DNA of 64,000 nucleotides from Brevibacterium limosum (GCF_011617705.1 NZ_CP050154.1:62001-126000), one strand, 5' to 3'. Shown: positions 52,190 to 60,763, counted from the first letter of the stretch. The notes: a model not told the origin generated them from the letters alone. Translations and numbers: made by a program.

Positions 52190-52608
52190 TGGTGCCCGCC
52201 CTTCTCTTGGGCGCGCGCCTCATGGTTGTCGACGAGGGCGTCGTAGAGACCGAGGGCTCGGACTTCGGCCTGAACCGCCGGACCGAGGTCACGGGGGTCA
52301 CCGAGATCCCCGTATTCCTCGACGACCTCGTCGATGATCTCCTGGCGGCTGCGGGTGTCGGCTGCCGAGGTGGTGATCACTCTCTTGGGTTTGAACAGAA
52401 GCCCGGAGATCACGGCGCCGACGATGCAGCCGACGATGCCGACGAGGAGCGCATAGGAGTGACCCAGCGCTTCGTCTCCTCCGGCGGCGAAGAGATGATC
52501 GGCGATGAGATAGGCCGGGACTGCTGTCCCGACGGCTATGGCGATACCGCCGATGAGATGTCTGGGGTCGACGGTGTCATTCCACACCTCGAGCAATTGC
52601 GGCATCAT
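52186..52608 (-). CDS. Small membrane protein paired with the TctA-like permease
   Basis: A 140-residue protein with two hydrophobic segments (about residues 18-37 and 52-72), then a charged cytosolic tail of about 65 residues (RSRQEIIDEVVEEYGDLG). Position and coupling with the TctA gene suggest the role of TctB, but TctB proteins usually have four helices and no such tail, so I do not call it TctB. No family recognised. It starts 48 bases after the lyase gene. Confidence 0.75.
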   Translation of the reverse strand: MMPQLLEVWNDTVDPRHLIGGIAIAVGTAVPAYLIADHLFAAGGDEALGHSYALLVGIVGCIVGAVISGLLFKPKRVITTSAADTRSRQEIIDEVVEEYGDLGDPRDLGPAVQAEVRALGLYDALVDNHEARAQEKGGHQ

Positions 52609-52656
52609 TGCCTGCCTTCTGTAGGCCGACGGCTGTCGGGAACGTGAACGATGGAA

Positions 52657-53592
52657 CTACCGGCCGAGGACGGCCGAGGATGTTGCGGATGGAAGCGGAA
52701 TGCCGAGCTGCTCGCCCAGCCACTGGCTGACCGTCGCCACGGCGTCGATGTCGACGCCGGTCGAGATGCCCAGACCCTGGAGCATCCAGAGAAGATCCTC
52801 GGTCGCCAGGTTTCCGGAGGCGGTGCGGGCGAAGGGGCAGCCACCGATCCCTCCTGCCGATGCGTCGAACTGACTGACACCTGCTTGAAGCGCGGAGTAG
52901 ACATTCGCAAGCGCCTGGCCATAGGTGTTGTGGGTGTGCAGGGCGATCCGATCGATCGGAATCCCGGCGCCGACCAGGCTATCAAGAACAGCGGTCACAT
53001 GACCGGGAGTCGCGGTTCCGATGGTATCGCCGAGCGAGATCGTCAGGCAGCCCGCATCGACGAGGCGACGCGCAGCTGTCGCGACGCGTTCAGGATCGAC
53101 CGCGCCTTCCCAGGGGTCCCCGAAGACCATTGACAGATAGCCGCGCACCCGCAGGCCCGCCGCAGTCGCCGCTCGTGCCACCTCGAGGCTGCGATCGGTG
53201 GTGTGATTGAGGGAACCGCCGAGGTTGGCCTGCGAGAATGATTCGGTGACGCTGATGAAGACCGAAGCATCCTTCGTTCCCGCTGCGACGGCATCATCGA
53301 GACCCCTCCGGTTCGGGACGAGGACGGAAAACGCGAGATCGGAGTCCAGGTCGAGCCCTGCAAGCACCGATCGGGTGTCGGCCATCTGGGGAACGGCCCG
53401 CGGAGAGACGAAGCTTCCGGCTTCGATGGTCTTCAGGCCGGCATCGGAGAGCCGCCGGATCAGTTCGAGCCGGGTTGAGACAGGAAGCGTGCGTGCTTGC
53501 GACTGCAGACCATCTCGAGCGCTGACTTCGCAGACACTGACCGCGGTCGGCAGGTCCGACGGCGCGAACTGCTGTGGAAGCTGTGCCGTCAT
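52657..53592 (-). CDS. mvaB: Hydroxymethylglutaryl-CoA lyase
   Basis: Cleaves HMG-CoA to acetyl-CoA and acetoacetate; 311 residues, the normal length. CEVSARDGLQ holds the catalytic Arg26-Asp27 pair, LHTHNTYGQALANV the metal-binding histidines, and GGIGGCPFARTASGNLATEDLLWML the flexible-loop cysteine signature of the family. Its ATG overlaps the stop of the HMG-CoA reductase gene by four bases, so reductase and lyase are made together for mevalonate breakdown. Confidence 0.93.
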   Translation of the reverse strand: MTAQLPQQFAPSDLPTAVSVCEVSARDGLQSQARTLPVSTRLELIRRLSDAGLKTIEAGSFVSPRAVPQMADTRSVLAGLDLDSDLAFSVLVPNRRGLDDAVAAGTKDASVFISVTESFSQANLGGSLNHTTDRSLEVARAATAAGLRVRGYLSMVFGDPWEGAVDPERVATAARRLVDAGCLTISLGDTIGTATPGHVTAVLDSLVGAGIPIDRIALHTHNTYGQALANVYSALQAGVSQFDASAGGIGGCPFARTASGNLATEDLLWMLQGLGISTGVDIDAVATVSQWLGEQLGIPLPSATSSAVLGR

Positions 53593-54863
53593 CGCGACCC
53601 AGCGGAGCGGAGTTCGTCGAGGATGGACTGGACTCTGTCGAACCGGAAGGCCTTCTCTTCGATCAGGCGGTCCACGATGATCGTGGTCTCCTCGGCGTTC
53701 GCTCCGGCAGAGGCAGCGAGGTTCTTCGCATGCAGTGACATGTGTCCGCGCTGCACGCCCTCGGTGGCGAGAACTCGCAGTGCCGCGAGGTTCTGCGCCA
53801 AGCCGGCGGCGACGATCATCTCGGCGAGATCCTGTGCGCTCGCCACCTCGGCGATCTGCAGAGCTGCGCGCGCGGCGGGATGGACCTTGGTGGCGCCTCC
53901 GACGAGGCCGACCGGCATGGGCATCTCGAGGGTGCCGACCAGGTCGCCGTCGGCATTCCTCTCAAACGTCGAAAGCGAAGAGTAGCGGCCGTCGACGAGC
54001 GCATGGGAGTGCGCTCCGGCCTCGACCGCGCGGGTGTCGTTCCCGGTGGCGAGGACGACTGCGGAGATGCCGTTCATGATGCCCTTGTTGTGAGTGGCCG
54101 CTCGATAGGGATCGGCCGCGGCGAGTCCGTAGGCATGGAGGATGTTGTCGATGACCTCGTCTCCGCCGAGCAGTTCCCGGTCGAAGACTGCCCGTGCCCG
54201 AGACAGTCGACGGTCCGCCTTGTTGGTGAGGATGCGCAGGAGTGCGTCGCCTCCGGCGATGGCTGCCACGGTCCCGGAGACCGCCTCAGCCATCGTGTTG
54301 ACCGCATTCGCCCCCATCGCGTCTCGGACATCGACAAGGAGGTGGACGAGAACATACGTCATCGTCCGCGCCTCGACGAGGCGGACCTCGATGCTCTTGA
54401 CTCCGCCGCCGACCTCGACGAGCTTGGGGTCCTGCGCATTGGCCAGGTCGATGATCTCTGCTTGGCGTTCGAGAATCCGTGTGCGCGCGGCCTGCGGGTC
54501 CGCCACGTTGATGAGCTGGATCTGCGCCTGCATGACGGGCTCGGTCGAGCTTGTGAAGAAGCCGCCGTGCGGACGTGCCATCCGTGCTGCATTGCTGGCG
54601 GCGGCGATGACCGAGGCCTCTTCGGTCGCCATGGGTACGAGCACGTCGGTGCCGTTGATCGTGAAGTTGGTGGCTGCGCCGAGAGGAAGCGAGAACACGC
54701 CGAAGATGTTCTCGCTGAGGTTGGCGGCGTCTTCGGGACCGAAAGCGTCCGCATCGAGCTGGCTGAACAGTTCGGCGTCGAGCCCGGTCGAGGCTGCCAC
54801 GGCTTTCCTGCGATCGTCGACCGACATGTTTCGGAAGTCGGCAATTCGGCTGTTCTCTGCCAT
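53589..54863 (-). CDS. mvaA: Class II (degradative) hydroxymethylglutaryl-CoA reductase
   Basis: Oxidises mevalonate with CoA and NAD+ to HMG-CoA; 424 residues without the membrane region of eukaryotic enzymes. Motifs: PMATEEASVIAAAS (catalytic Glu at 81/82), DVRDAMGANAVNTM (nucleotide loop), THNKGIMNG (Lys260), GNDTRAVEAG (Asp276) and QRGHMSLHA (His374). Lys260, Asp276 and His374 keep a constant offset of seven from Pseudomonas mevalonii Lys267, Asp283 and His381, and Asp139 falls where its NAD-selecting Asp146 would be. GGAG lies before the ATG at 54863. First enzyme gene of the operon. Confidence 0.93.
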   Translation of the reverse strand: MAENSRIADFRNMSVDDRRKAVAASTGLDAELFSQLDADAFGPEDAANLSENIFGVFSLPLGAATNFTINGTDVLVPMATEEASVIAAASNAARMARPHGGFFTSSTEPVMQAQIQLINVADPQAARTRILERQAEIIDLANAQDPKLVEVGGGVKSIEVRLVEARTMTYVLVHLLVDVRDAMGANAVNTMAEAVSGTVAAIAGGDALLRILTNKADRRLSRARAVFDRELLGGDEVIDNILHAYGLAAADPYRAATHNKGIMNGISAVVLATGNDTRAVEAGAHSHALVDGRYSSLSTFERNADGDLVGTLEMPMPVGLVGGATKVHPAARAALQIAEVASAQDLAEMIVAAGLAQNLAALRVLATEGVQRGHMSLHAKNLAASAGANAEETTIIVDRLIEEKAFRFDRVQSILDELRSAGSR

Positions 54864-55013
54864 CGTGTATCTCCAGTCAGGTCGTCTTCGGCCGACATCG
54901 GCCGTCGGTCGGAGTTCCTCCGCAGAGGTCAGTCAAACAATGCACGCGCGAATCTTCCATGTCCTTTTCGGACGTGAATGTCGCACAGCTATGGCTGTTC
55001 CAGACATAACGGT
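54864..55013 (-). promoter_or_regulatory. Leader/promoter region of the mevalonate operon
   Basis: The 150-base gap between the regulator gene and HMG-CoA reductase has no coding signal. It holds three symmetric elements: ACAGC-TATG-GCTGT at 54985-54998, GTCC-TTTTC-GGAC at 54961-54973 and CGGCCG-ACAT-CGGCCG at 54889-54904. The first is the best operator candidate; the last could form a hairpin in the leader. Confidence 0.4.
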
Positions 55014-56912
55014 CTAGAGAGATGACTTCAGCTTGTCCAAGCGGAGCGCGACCTGGAGGCGGAACGCCCGCTCCGGTGCCCTCCACTCCTGACCGAGCAC
55101 GAGATCGGCTCGCTCCAACCGCTGCTTGACGGTGTTGACATGCACTGACATCTGAGTCGCGGTTCTGCGGATGTTCATGCCGGACTCGAAATACTCTCGC
55201 AGCGTCGAGAGCAGCTCGGCCGAGTGGGTTCGGTCCCATCGGCGCAGCGGCTCGAGCATCCGTTGCATGAAACTCTCCGCCTGCTCCGGCACGGTGCCGA
55301 ACATTGCGGTGTAAGGCGCGAAGTCCTCCGTGGGAAAGATCCCTTCGCTGATGCCGAGGGAATTGAGGATGCGGATGCACGACCACATTTCGTCCTCGGC
55401 AGTGCGCAGCTGCTTCCGGTCGTAGTCGGTGTCGGAGATGATCACCAGCGAACTGTCGAGGGCGCCCGACTCTTCGAACAGCGTGTCCAAGGTGGGCCTG
55501 TCGCGGATCACGGTGCTGGGGAGGAGCACCGTGATCCCGGGGGACCGCTGCGTCATGAGAATTCGCGGCTCGACGCGGACCAGGCGAGCGCCGATGCGGT
55601 CATCGTTTTCGATGTCGCCCTGAATCGTCATCAGTCTCCACGGGCCGGAGAGACTGAAGCTGCCGGTTCGGGAGCGGGCCTCGAGCTCACTGAGATCACG
55701 TGTGCCGGCAATGATGTCGACTGCGAGTTCTCCACGGACTCGGTTCTCGGCATCGGCCCGGGCCTGTTCATTCATTCGGATGAGCGCGAGCGTCTGCGCC
55801 GCCTGGGCGACGATGTTCGCGTCGCCGTCCGCCGGTTCGTGGTTGAAACGGACGAACAGTCCGCTGTGCTGTCGGCGGTGGGACGCCACTGAGGCGACGT
55901 ACAGGTGCTGTGCACCAGCGACCTGTGCGCTTCGGCCCGTCGCCCGGCTGCGACTCAGCGCCGTTCGGACGTCGGCATTGTTCACCGTTATGCCGTCGAA
56001 GAACGTCTCATCGGCGAGGAAGCTCGGAGAGCCGAGGCGTCCGCTGTCGACGACGATCACGTCGGCCTCGAGCAATTCGGAGATGGCGTCGAGAACTGCC
56101 GGGACTCCCCGTCCCTGCAGGACAAGCTGCGTCAGCTGCTCCTCGACTTCGACAAGCCGTCGGAGGGTGCTGGCCTGCGCGGCTGCTGTCTCCTCGGCGT
56201 CCGCGGAGGCCTGGGCCGCCTCTGCGAGGTCTCCCATCAGCTGCGCCGTCTTCAGTACCACGGAAGCGTGGTCCGCGAGAGCCGACAGCAGGGTGATCTC
56301 GTCGGCGGTGAAGTCATGTGGGTAGCGGTTGGCCGCGAAGAGGGCGCCGAGGACTTCGCCGTCGACGACCATCGGCACTCCGAGGAGCGATTCCATGCGC
56401 TCGGCCTTCACCGCGGAGTCGACGCGTCTTTCGTGAGGCAGTCGGGTCAGATCGTAGTTCGACGTCCACTGTGCGGCGCGATCGCGCACGACCTGTCCTG
56501 CCAGGCCGACGCCGGGAGGCACGCGCAGCTCATTGAGATTCGCCGAGATCGCTCCGCGACTGGCCTGAACACGCAGGTCGTCGGTCTCCGGATAGTACTG
56601 GGAGAGGTAGGCGATATCGCATCCGATGAGTGTTCGGGCACGATTGACGAGCTTCTGCAGCAGCTTCTCGGTGTCTCGCACGCGGATGAGCTCCGAGGCG
56701 CTTTCGAGCAGGGCCGAACGCTCGTGATCCTTCTGCTTCCACCGGGTCATGGTCGCAGAGAGATCGGAGAAGGAGTCGATGAGGTCGGGGTGGTGCTCGA
56801 GACCGCGGGCAAGGGCCGCGCGGTCGAGATCGACTCCGCGGGAGAGGGCTCTGACGATCTCGGCCACGGCGGCCGCGGACACGGTCCCCGACTCATCATC
56901 GATCTCTGTCAT
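55014..56912 (-). CDS. GAF-domain PucR/CdaR-type regulator of the mevalonate genes
   Basis: A 632-residue regulator. Residues 1-70 are helical; a GAF domain spans about 80-220 (LIGCDIAYLSQYYPETDDL; VGLAGQVVRDRAAQWTSNY; LLGVPMVVDGEVLGALFAANR). A coiled-coil-like Ala/Glu segment (about 220-255) and a second sensory region lie in the middle. The C-terminal PucR HTH reads LLSTLREYFESGMNIRRTATQMSVHVNTVKQRLERA. It sits directly upstream of the mevalonate genes on the same strand and is the likely inducer-responsive activator; the ligand is inferred to be mevalonate or HMG-CoA. The ATG at 56912 begins MTEIDDES. Confidence 0.86.
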   Translation of the reverse strand: MTEIDDESGTVSAAAVAEIVRALSRGVDLDRAALARGLEHHPDLIDSFSDLSATMTRWKQKDHERSALLESASELIRVRDTEKLLQKLVNRARTLIGCDIAYLSQYYPETDDLRVQASRGAISANLNELRVPPGVGLAGQVVRDRAAQWTSNYDLTRLPHERRVDSAVKAERMESLLGVPMVVDGEVLGALFAANRYPHDFTADEITLLSALADHASVVLKTAQLMGDLAEAAQASADAEETAAAQASTLRRLVEVEEQLTQLVLQGRGVPAVLDAISELLEADVIVVDSGRLGSPSFLADETFFDGITVNNADVRTALSRSRATGRSAQVAGAQHLYVASVASHRRQHSGLFVRFNHEPADGDANIVAQAAQTLALIRMNEQARADAENRVRGELAVDIIAGTRDLSELEARSRTGSFSLSGPWRLMTIQGDIENDDRIGARLVRVEPRILMTQRSPGITVLLPSTVIRDRPTLDTLFEESGALDSSLVIISDTDYDRKQLRTAEDEMWSCIRILNSLGISEGIFPTEDFAPYTAMFGTVPEQAESFMQRMLEPLRRWDRTHSAELLSTLREYFESGMNIRRTATQMSVHVNTVKQRLERADLVLGQEWRAPERAFRLQVALRLDKLKSSL

Positions 56913-56990
56913 GAGACCAGTGTCGCAGGGGCTCGGTGCCTCTGCCGCACCCGGCATCGGACGGATGATTCGCCCGGGCCGTCGTCGCCG

Positions 56991-58292
56991 TCAGCCGGCG
57001 GCTGCGGCTCCGCGCACCTCATGCTCGCGCACGATGGGCAGCTCACACGTCGTCGGAGCGACCTGCCGGTAACCGGAGAGGAACGTGTCGAGGCGTTCGA
57101 TCGCCTCGGTGAGCACCTCGACCGAGGGCAGGGTGACGAGCCGGAAATGGTCCGGTTTCGGCCAGTTGAAGGCCGTGCCGTGGGAGACGAGGATCTTCTG
57201 TTCGCGCAGCAGATCGAGGGCGAACTGCTCGTCATCGGTGATGCCGAACTTCTCGACATCGAGCTTCGCGAACATGTACAGCGCTCCGTCGGCCCGGTGC
57301 GCCGAGACCCCGTCGATCGAATTCAGGCCCTCGTAGGCGACCTGCATCTGTTGGCCGAGGCGACCGGCCGGCAGGACGAGGTCGTCGATCGACTGCTTCC
57401 CGCCGAGGGCCGCCTGGATGGCGTGCTGTGCCGGCACGTTCGAGCACATGCGCATATTCGCCAGCAGCTTGATGCCCTCGAGGTAGCTGTGCGCCTCGTT
57501 CAGCGGTCCGGTGATCGCAAGCCAGCCGGAACGGTAGCCGGCGACCCGGTAGGCCTTCGACAGACCCGAGAAGGTCAGGCACAGCACGTCGTCGCCGGTG
57601 AGCGTGGCCATGTTGACCAGTTCGACGCCGTTGTAGGTGATCTTCTCGTAGATCTCGTCGGAGAAGACGATGAGGTCGTGACGGCGGGCGATGTCGGCGA
57701 TCTTCTGCAGCGTCTCCTTCGAGTACACCGCGCCCGTCGGGTTGTTCGGGTTGATGACGACGATTCCGCGGGTGCGTTCGGTGATCCGGGATTCGAGATC
57801 TGCCAGATCCGGCTGCCAGGCGTCTTCTTCTGCGCAGCGGTAGTGGACCGGGGTGCCGCCGGACAGTGCGACCGAGGCGGTCCACAGGGGATAGTCCGGA
57901 CCGGGCACGAGGATCTCGTCGTCCGGGTTGCACAGCGCCTGGAGGCTCAGGGTGATGAGTTCGCTGACACCGTTGCCGAGGAAGACCTCGTCGGTGCCGA
58001 GATTGTGGATGCCGCGAGTCTCGTAGTACTGGACGACCGCACGGCGGGCGGAGAGGATTCCCCGCGAGTCGGAATATCCCTGGGTCACCGGCAGGTTCGC
58101 GGCGATGTCCTGGACGATCGCCTCGGGGGCTTCGAAGCCGAACGGGGCAGGGTTGCCGATGTTGAGCTTGAGGATCGTGTGCCCGGCGGCTTCCATCGCC
58201 TGGGCCTCTTCGAGGACGGGCCCCCGAATGTCATAGAGGACATTGGCCAACTTCGACGACTGCCTGAACATGTGAACCGAAAAACCTTTCAT
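56991..58292 (-). CDS. Class I/II aminotransferase, AlaA-like
   Basis: A 433-residue PLP aminotransferase. SSKLANVLYDIRGPVLEEA near the N terminus and NIGNPAPFGFEAPEAI are typical of the AlaA/alanine-aminotransferase group. The PLP lysine lies in SGLSKAYRVAGYRSGW and the PLP-binding Asp/Tyr region in PNNPTGAVYSKE and FSDEIYEKITY. It probably transfers amino groups between alanine/glutamate and pyruvate/2-oxoglutarate. The ATG at 58292 gives MKGFSVHMFRQ; an in-frame ATG at 58271 is also plausible and neither has a good ribosome site. Confidence 0.87.
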   Translation of the reverse strand: MKGFSVHMFRQSSKLANVLYDIRGPVLEEAQAMEAAGHTILKLNIGNPAPFGFEAPEAIVQDIAANLPVTQGYSDSRGILSARRAVVQYYETRGIHNLGTDEVFLGNGVSELITLSLQALCNPDDEILVPGPDYPLWTASVALSGGTPVHYRCAEEDAWQPDLADLESRITERTRGIVVINPNNPTGAVYSKETLQKIADIARRHDLIVFSDEIYEKITYNGVELVNMATLTGDDVLCLTFSGLSKAYRVAGYRSGWLAITGPLNEAHSYLEGIKLLANMRMCSNVPAQHAIQAALGGKQSIDDLVLPAGRLGQQMQVAYEGLNSIDGVSAHRADGALYMFAKLDVEKFGITDDEQFALDLLREQKILVSHGTAFNWPKPDHFRLVTLPSVEVLTEAIERLDTFLSGYRQVAPTTCELPIVREHEVRGAAAAG

Positions 58293-58432
58293 ACGACTGC
58301 TGCTATATCCACGCTAGGACCCCCGCCGAGGTGGTTCTGACCAAACAGAGGCCCGTTTCCCAGACCTTTGCCGGGCGCGGCGGATTGTTGTGCAGACCTT
58401 TTGCAGCTTGGTCTCACGATACTCTGGGAACC

Positions 58433-59068
58433 ATGGCGGATCTGAACCCGGGGCCCCGCCGGAGGGGGCGCCCGCGCAAGGCGGGCAGCAGTGACGCGCG
58501 AGCCGCGATCACCGACGCCGCTGCGGCCGAATTCGCCGAGAAGGGCTATGACAAGGCATCTCTGCGCGGCATCGCCCGCCGTGCCCAGGTCGACTCCGCG
58601 CTCGTCCACCACTACTTCGAGTCCAAGGCCGGCCTCTTCGCCGAGGTGGTCAGGCTTCCCGTTCGACCCGACCGCATCATCCGCTCGGCTTTCGACGTAT
58701 CGGACGACCGCCTCGGCGAGTCTCTCGTGCACACGGTGCTCAGCGCCTGGGAACACTCGAGCGTGAAGTCGATCGGGGTGACCGTTCTGCGGTCTGCGGT
58801 CAGCGACTCGGCGGCCGGCCGGCTGATCAGACAATTTCTGCTGCGCGAGCTCAAAGGAGCAGTGGCGGGGAGGATCGAGGACAGCGGTGTCGACCGGGCC
58901 GAGGCGGACCTGCGGGCCACGCTCGTCCTCACTCAGATGGCGGGTGCGCTCATGTTTCGCCACGTCCTCGAACTCGAACCGCTGGCGTCGATGTCCGTCG
59001 ACAGTCTCACCGCACGCCTGTCGCCCGCGGTGCAGGGGCATCTCGATGGGGTCAGCGACGCGGATTGA
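58433..59068 (+). CDS. TetR-family repressor of the adjacent ABC exporter
   Basis: A 211-residue regulator. A basic N terminus (GPRRRGRPRK) precedes the HTH AAAAEFAEKGYDKASLRGIARRAQVDSALVHHYFESK; the C-terminal ligand domain is of the kind with ADLRATLVLTQMAGALMFRHVL. It lies 109 bases upstream of an ABC exporter pair on the same strand and divergent from the aminotransferase. A perfect palindrome over the exporter start codon is its probable operator. Confidence 0.88.
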   Translation: MADLNPGPRRRGRPRKAGSSDARAAITDAAAAEFAEKGYDKASLRGIARRAQVDSALVHHYFESKAGLFAEVVRLPVRPDRIIRSAFDVSDDRLGESLVHTVLSAWEHSSVKSIGVTVLRSAVSDSAAGRLIRQFLLRELKGAVAGRIEDSGVDRAEADLRATLVLTQMAGALMFRHVLELEPLASMSVDSLTARLSPAVQGHLDGVSDAD

Positions 59069-59142
59069 GCCCGAACGGCTCCAGCGCAGCTGCCGCTCAT
59101 CGGCGATGGGGCGGCGCTTATGAGATCTGTGGGTGACAACTC

Positions 59143-59171
59143 TTGACCGGAGCACTCTCGGATGTCATATT
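59143..59171 (+). promoter_or_regulatory. Sigma-70-type promoter for a probably leaderless exporter transcript
   Basis: TTGACC at 59143-59148 and CATATT at 59166-59171 are separated by exactly 17 bases. The expected transcript start, about seven bases on, coincides with the ATG at 59178. No ribosome site is present, so the message is likely leaderless. Confidence 0.65.
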
Positions 59172-59187
59172 CATCACATGATGAATA
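59168..59187. promoter_or_regulatory. TetR operator over the exporter -10 box and start codon
   Basis: TATTCATCACATGATGAATA: nine-base arms TATTCATCA and TGATGAATA pair perfectly around CA. It overlaps both the -10 box and the start codon, so a bound repressor would block transcription directly. Confidence 0.7.
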
Positions 59188-60014
59188 AGTCGGTGGAAGC
59201 ACGAGGACTGACGATCCGGAGGGGCCGTCGGACCGTCATCGACTCCTTGGACCTCGATGTGTCCGGGGGCGCTGTCGTCGGCCTGCTCGGGCCCAGCGGC
59301 AGCGGGAAGACGACGCTGATGAGGGCCGTCGTCGGAGTCCAGATCGTCGCAGGCGGGCGGGTACAGGTGCTGGGTCGGCATGCCAGGTCGGCGGATCTGC
59401 GGCATCGGGTCGGGTATATGACTCAGTCGGCGAGCATCTACGAGGACCTCAGCGTGCGAGCGAATCTGCGCTACTTCGCCCGGGTGCAGGGCGCTCCGAA
59501 AACCGATGTCGACCGGGTGCTCGAGCGCACGGATCTCATCGGGCAGGCCGATCAGCTGGCTCGGACGCTCTCGGGCGGTCAGGCGAATCGGGTGTCCTTG
59601 GCCGCGGCAATGCTCGGGTCCCCGGACCTGCTGGTCCTCGATGAGCCGACCGTGGGCCTCGACCCTGTGCTGCGGACCGACCTGTGGGATCTCTTCCGCG
59701 GTCTCGCCGAGGAGGGGACCACGCTGCTCGTCTCGAGCCATGTCATGGATGAGGCCACTCGGTGCGATCGGCTCCTGCTCATGCGGGAGGGCGCGATCAT
59801 CGCCGATACGACGCCGCGCGATCTGCTCGCGACCACGGGGGCCGCCTCGGCGGAGGAAGCGTTCCTCGACATCATCGACAGGGACACGACCGGTCGGGGA
59901 TCGGCCGGGCGACAACATTCGGGGACTCATCTGCTCTCGCGCGAAATCGACGGGCCAGGGAAACGGGGGCATGGGCGACGAGGCCATGCCGGGGACAGAG
60001 GAGGCAGGCGATGA
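59178..60014 (+). CDS. ABC transporter ATP-binding protein (DrrA/NodI-type exporter)
   Basis: A 278-residue ATPase with Walker A GPSGSGKTT, Q-loop YMTQSASIYEDLSVRANLRYFA, signature LSGGQANRVSLAAAM, Walker B LLVLDEPTVGLD and switch His in VSSHVMDEATRCDRLLLM. It pairs with the ABC-2 permease, whose start overlaps its stop by four bases. The last 35 residues are Gly/His/Arg-rich. Two adjacent ATGs (59178, 59181) could start it. The TetR gene upstream points to inducible efflux of a drug or toxic compound. Confidence 0.9.
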   Translation: MMNKSVEARGLTIRRGRRTVIDSLDLDVSGGAVVGLLGPSGSGKTTLMRAVVGVQIVAGGRVQVLGRHARSADLRHRVGYMTQSASIYEDLSVRANLRYFARVQGAPKTDVDRVLERTDLIGQADQLARTLSGGQANRVSLAAAMLGSPDLLVLDEPTVGLDPVLRTDLWDLFRGLAEEGTTLLVSSHVMDEATRCDRLLLMREGAIIADTTPRDLLATTGAASAEEAFLDIIDRDTTGRGSAGRQHSGTHLLSREIDGPGKRGHGRRGHAGDRGGRR

Positions 60015-60745
60015 ATCCGATGCGCACCCTGGCGACGACGGGACGCGTCCTCGCTCAGATCCGGAACGATCCGCGTACGATCGCGCTGCTGCTCATCGTG
60101 CCCAGCCTCCTCATCGGCCTAGTGGCGTGGATCTTCGACGAGACCGAAGTGTTCGCCGACATCGGACCGGCGATGCTCGCGCTCTTCCCCTTCATCGTCA
60201 TGTTCCTCGTCACGAGCATCGCCACACTGCGCGAACGTCGCAGCGGAACTCTCGAGCGTCTGCTGTCGATGCCGTTGGGACGCGGCGACTTCATCCTCGG
60301 ATACACCCTGGCGTTCGGTCTCCTCGCCGTGGCGCAGACAGCGGTGGCCGTCGGGTACGCAACATTGGTGTGCGGGCTTGAGATCAAGGGATCGGTCGGA
60401 CTGCTCTTCGTCGTCGCGATCGCCGATGCTCTGCTCGGCACGGCGTTGGGGCTGTTGGCCAGCGCCTTCGCCCGCACGGAGTTCCAGGTCGTGCAGTTCA
60501 TGCCCGTGTTCGTGTTCCCGCAGATCCTGCTCGGCGGGATCTTCCTCCCGCGCGATCAGCTGCCCGACGTGCTCGAGGTCATCGGCGACTGGCTGCCGCT
60601 GTCACACGCGATCGACGCGCTCGGGGCGGTCTCGACCGGAGATGAGGACAATGCCTATATCTGGCTGCGGGTGCTCTTCATCGCCTGCTGGATCGTCGGT
60701 GCCATCATCATCGGATCGCTGACTCTGCGGCGTCGGACGCCGTGA
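60011..60745 (+). CDS. ABC-2 type exporter permease
   Basis: A 244-residue membrane protein with about six helices. VLAQIRNDPRTIALLLIVPSLLIGLVAWIF at the N terminus and MPVFVFPQILLGGIFLPRDQLPDVLEVIGDWLPLSHAIDAL near the C terminus are the ABC-2 signatures. A run RERRSGTLERLLSMPLGRGDFILGYT marks the cytosolic coupling region. GAGGAGG precedes the ATG at 60011. Confidence 0.9.
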   Translation: MNPMRTLATTGRVLAQIRNDPRTIALLLIVPSLLIGLVAWIFDETEVFADIGPAMLALFPFIVMFLVTSIATLRERRSGTLERLLSMPLGRGDFILGYTLAFGLLAVAQTAVAVGYATLVCGLEIKGSVGLLFVVAIADALLGTALGLLASAFARTEFQVVQFMPVFVFPQILLGGIFLPRDQLPDVLEVIGDWLPLSHAIDALGAVSTGDEDNAYIWLRVLFIACWIVGAIIIGSLTLRRRTP

Positions 60746-60763
60746 GATCTGGCGGCGACGTCG

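Noticed and set aside
52186-52608. Small membrane protein as TctB
   Set aside because: Only two helices and a long charged tail are visible; position alone is not enough for the name.
53589-54863. HMG-CoA reductase as part of isoprenoid biosynthesis
   Set aside because: It is class II, co-translated with HMG-CoA lyase, and no mevalonate kinase or decarboxylase genes are present.
55905-58340. 811-residue plus-strand frame opposite the GAF-PucR regulator and aminotransferase
   Set aside because: Low-complexity Arg/Asp/Gly shadow of two clear genes on the other strand.
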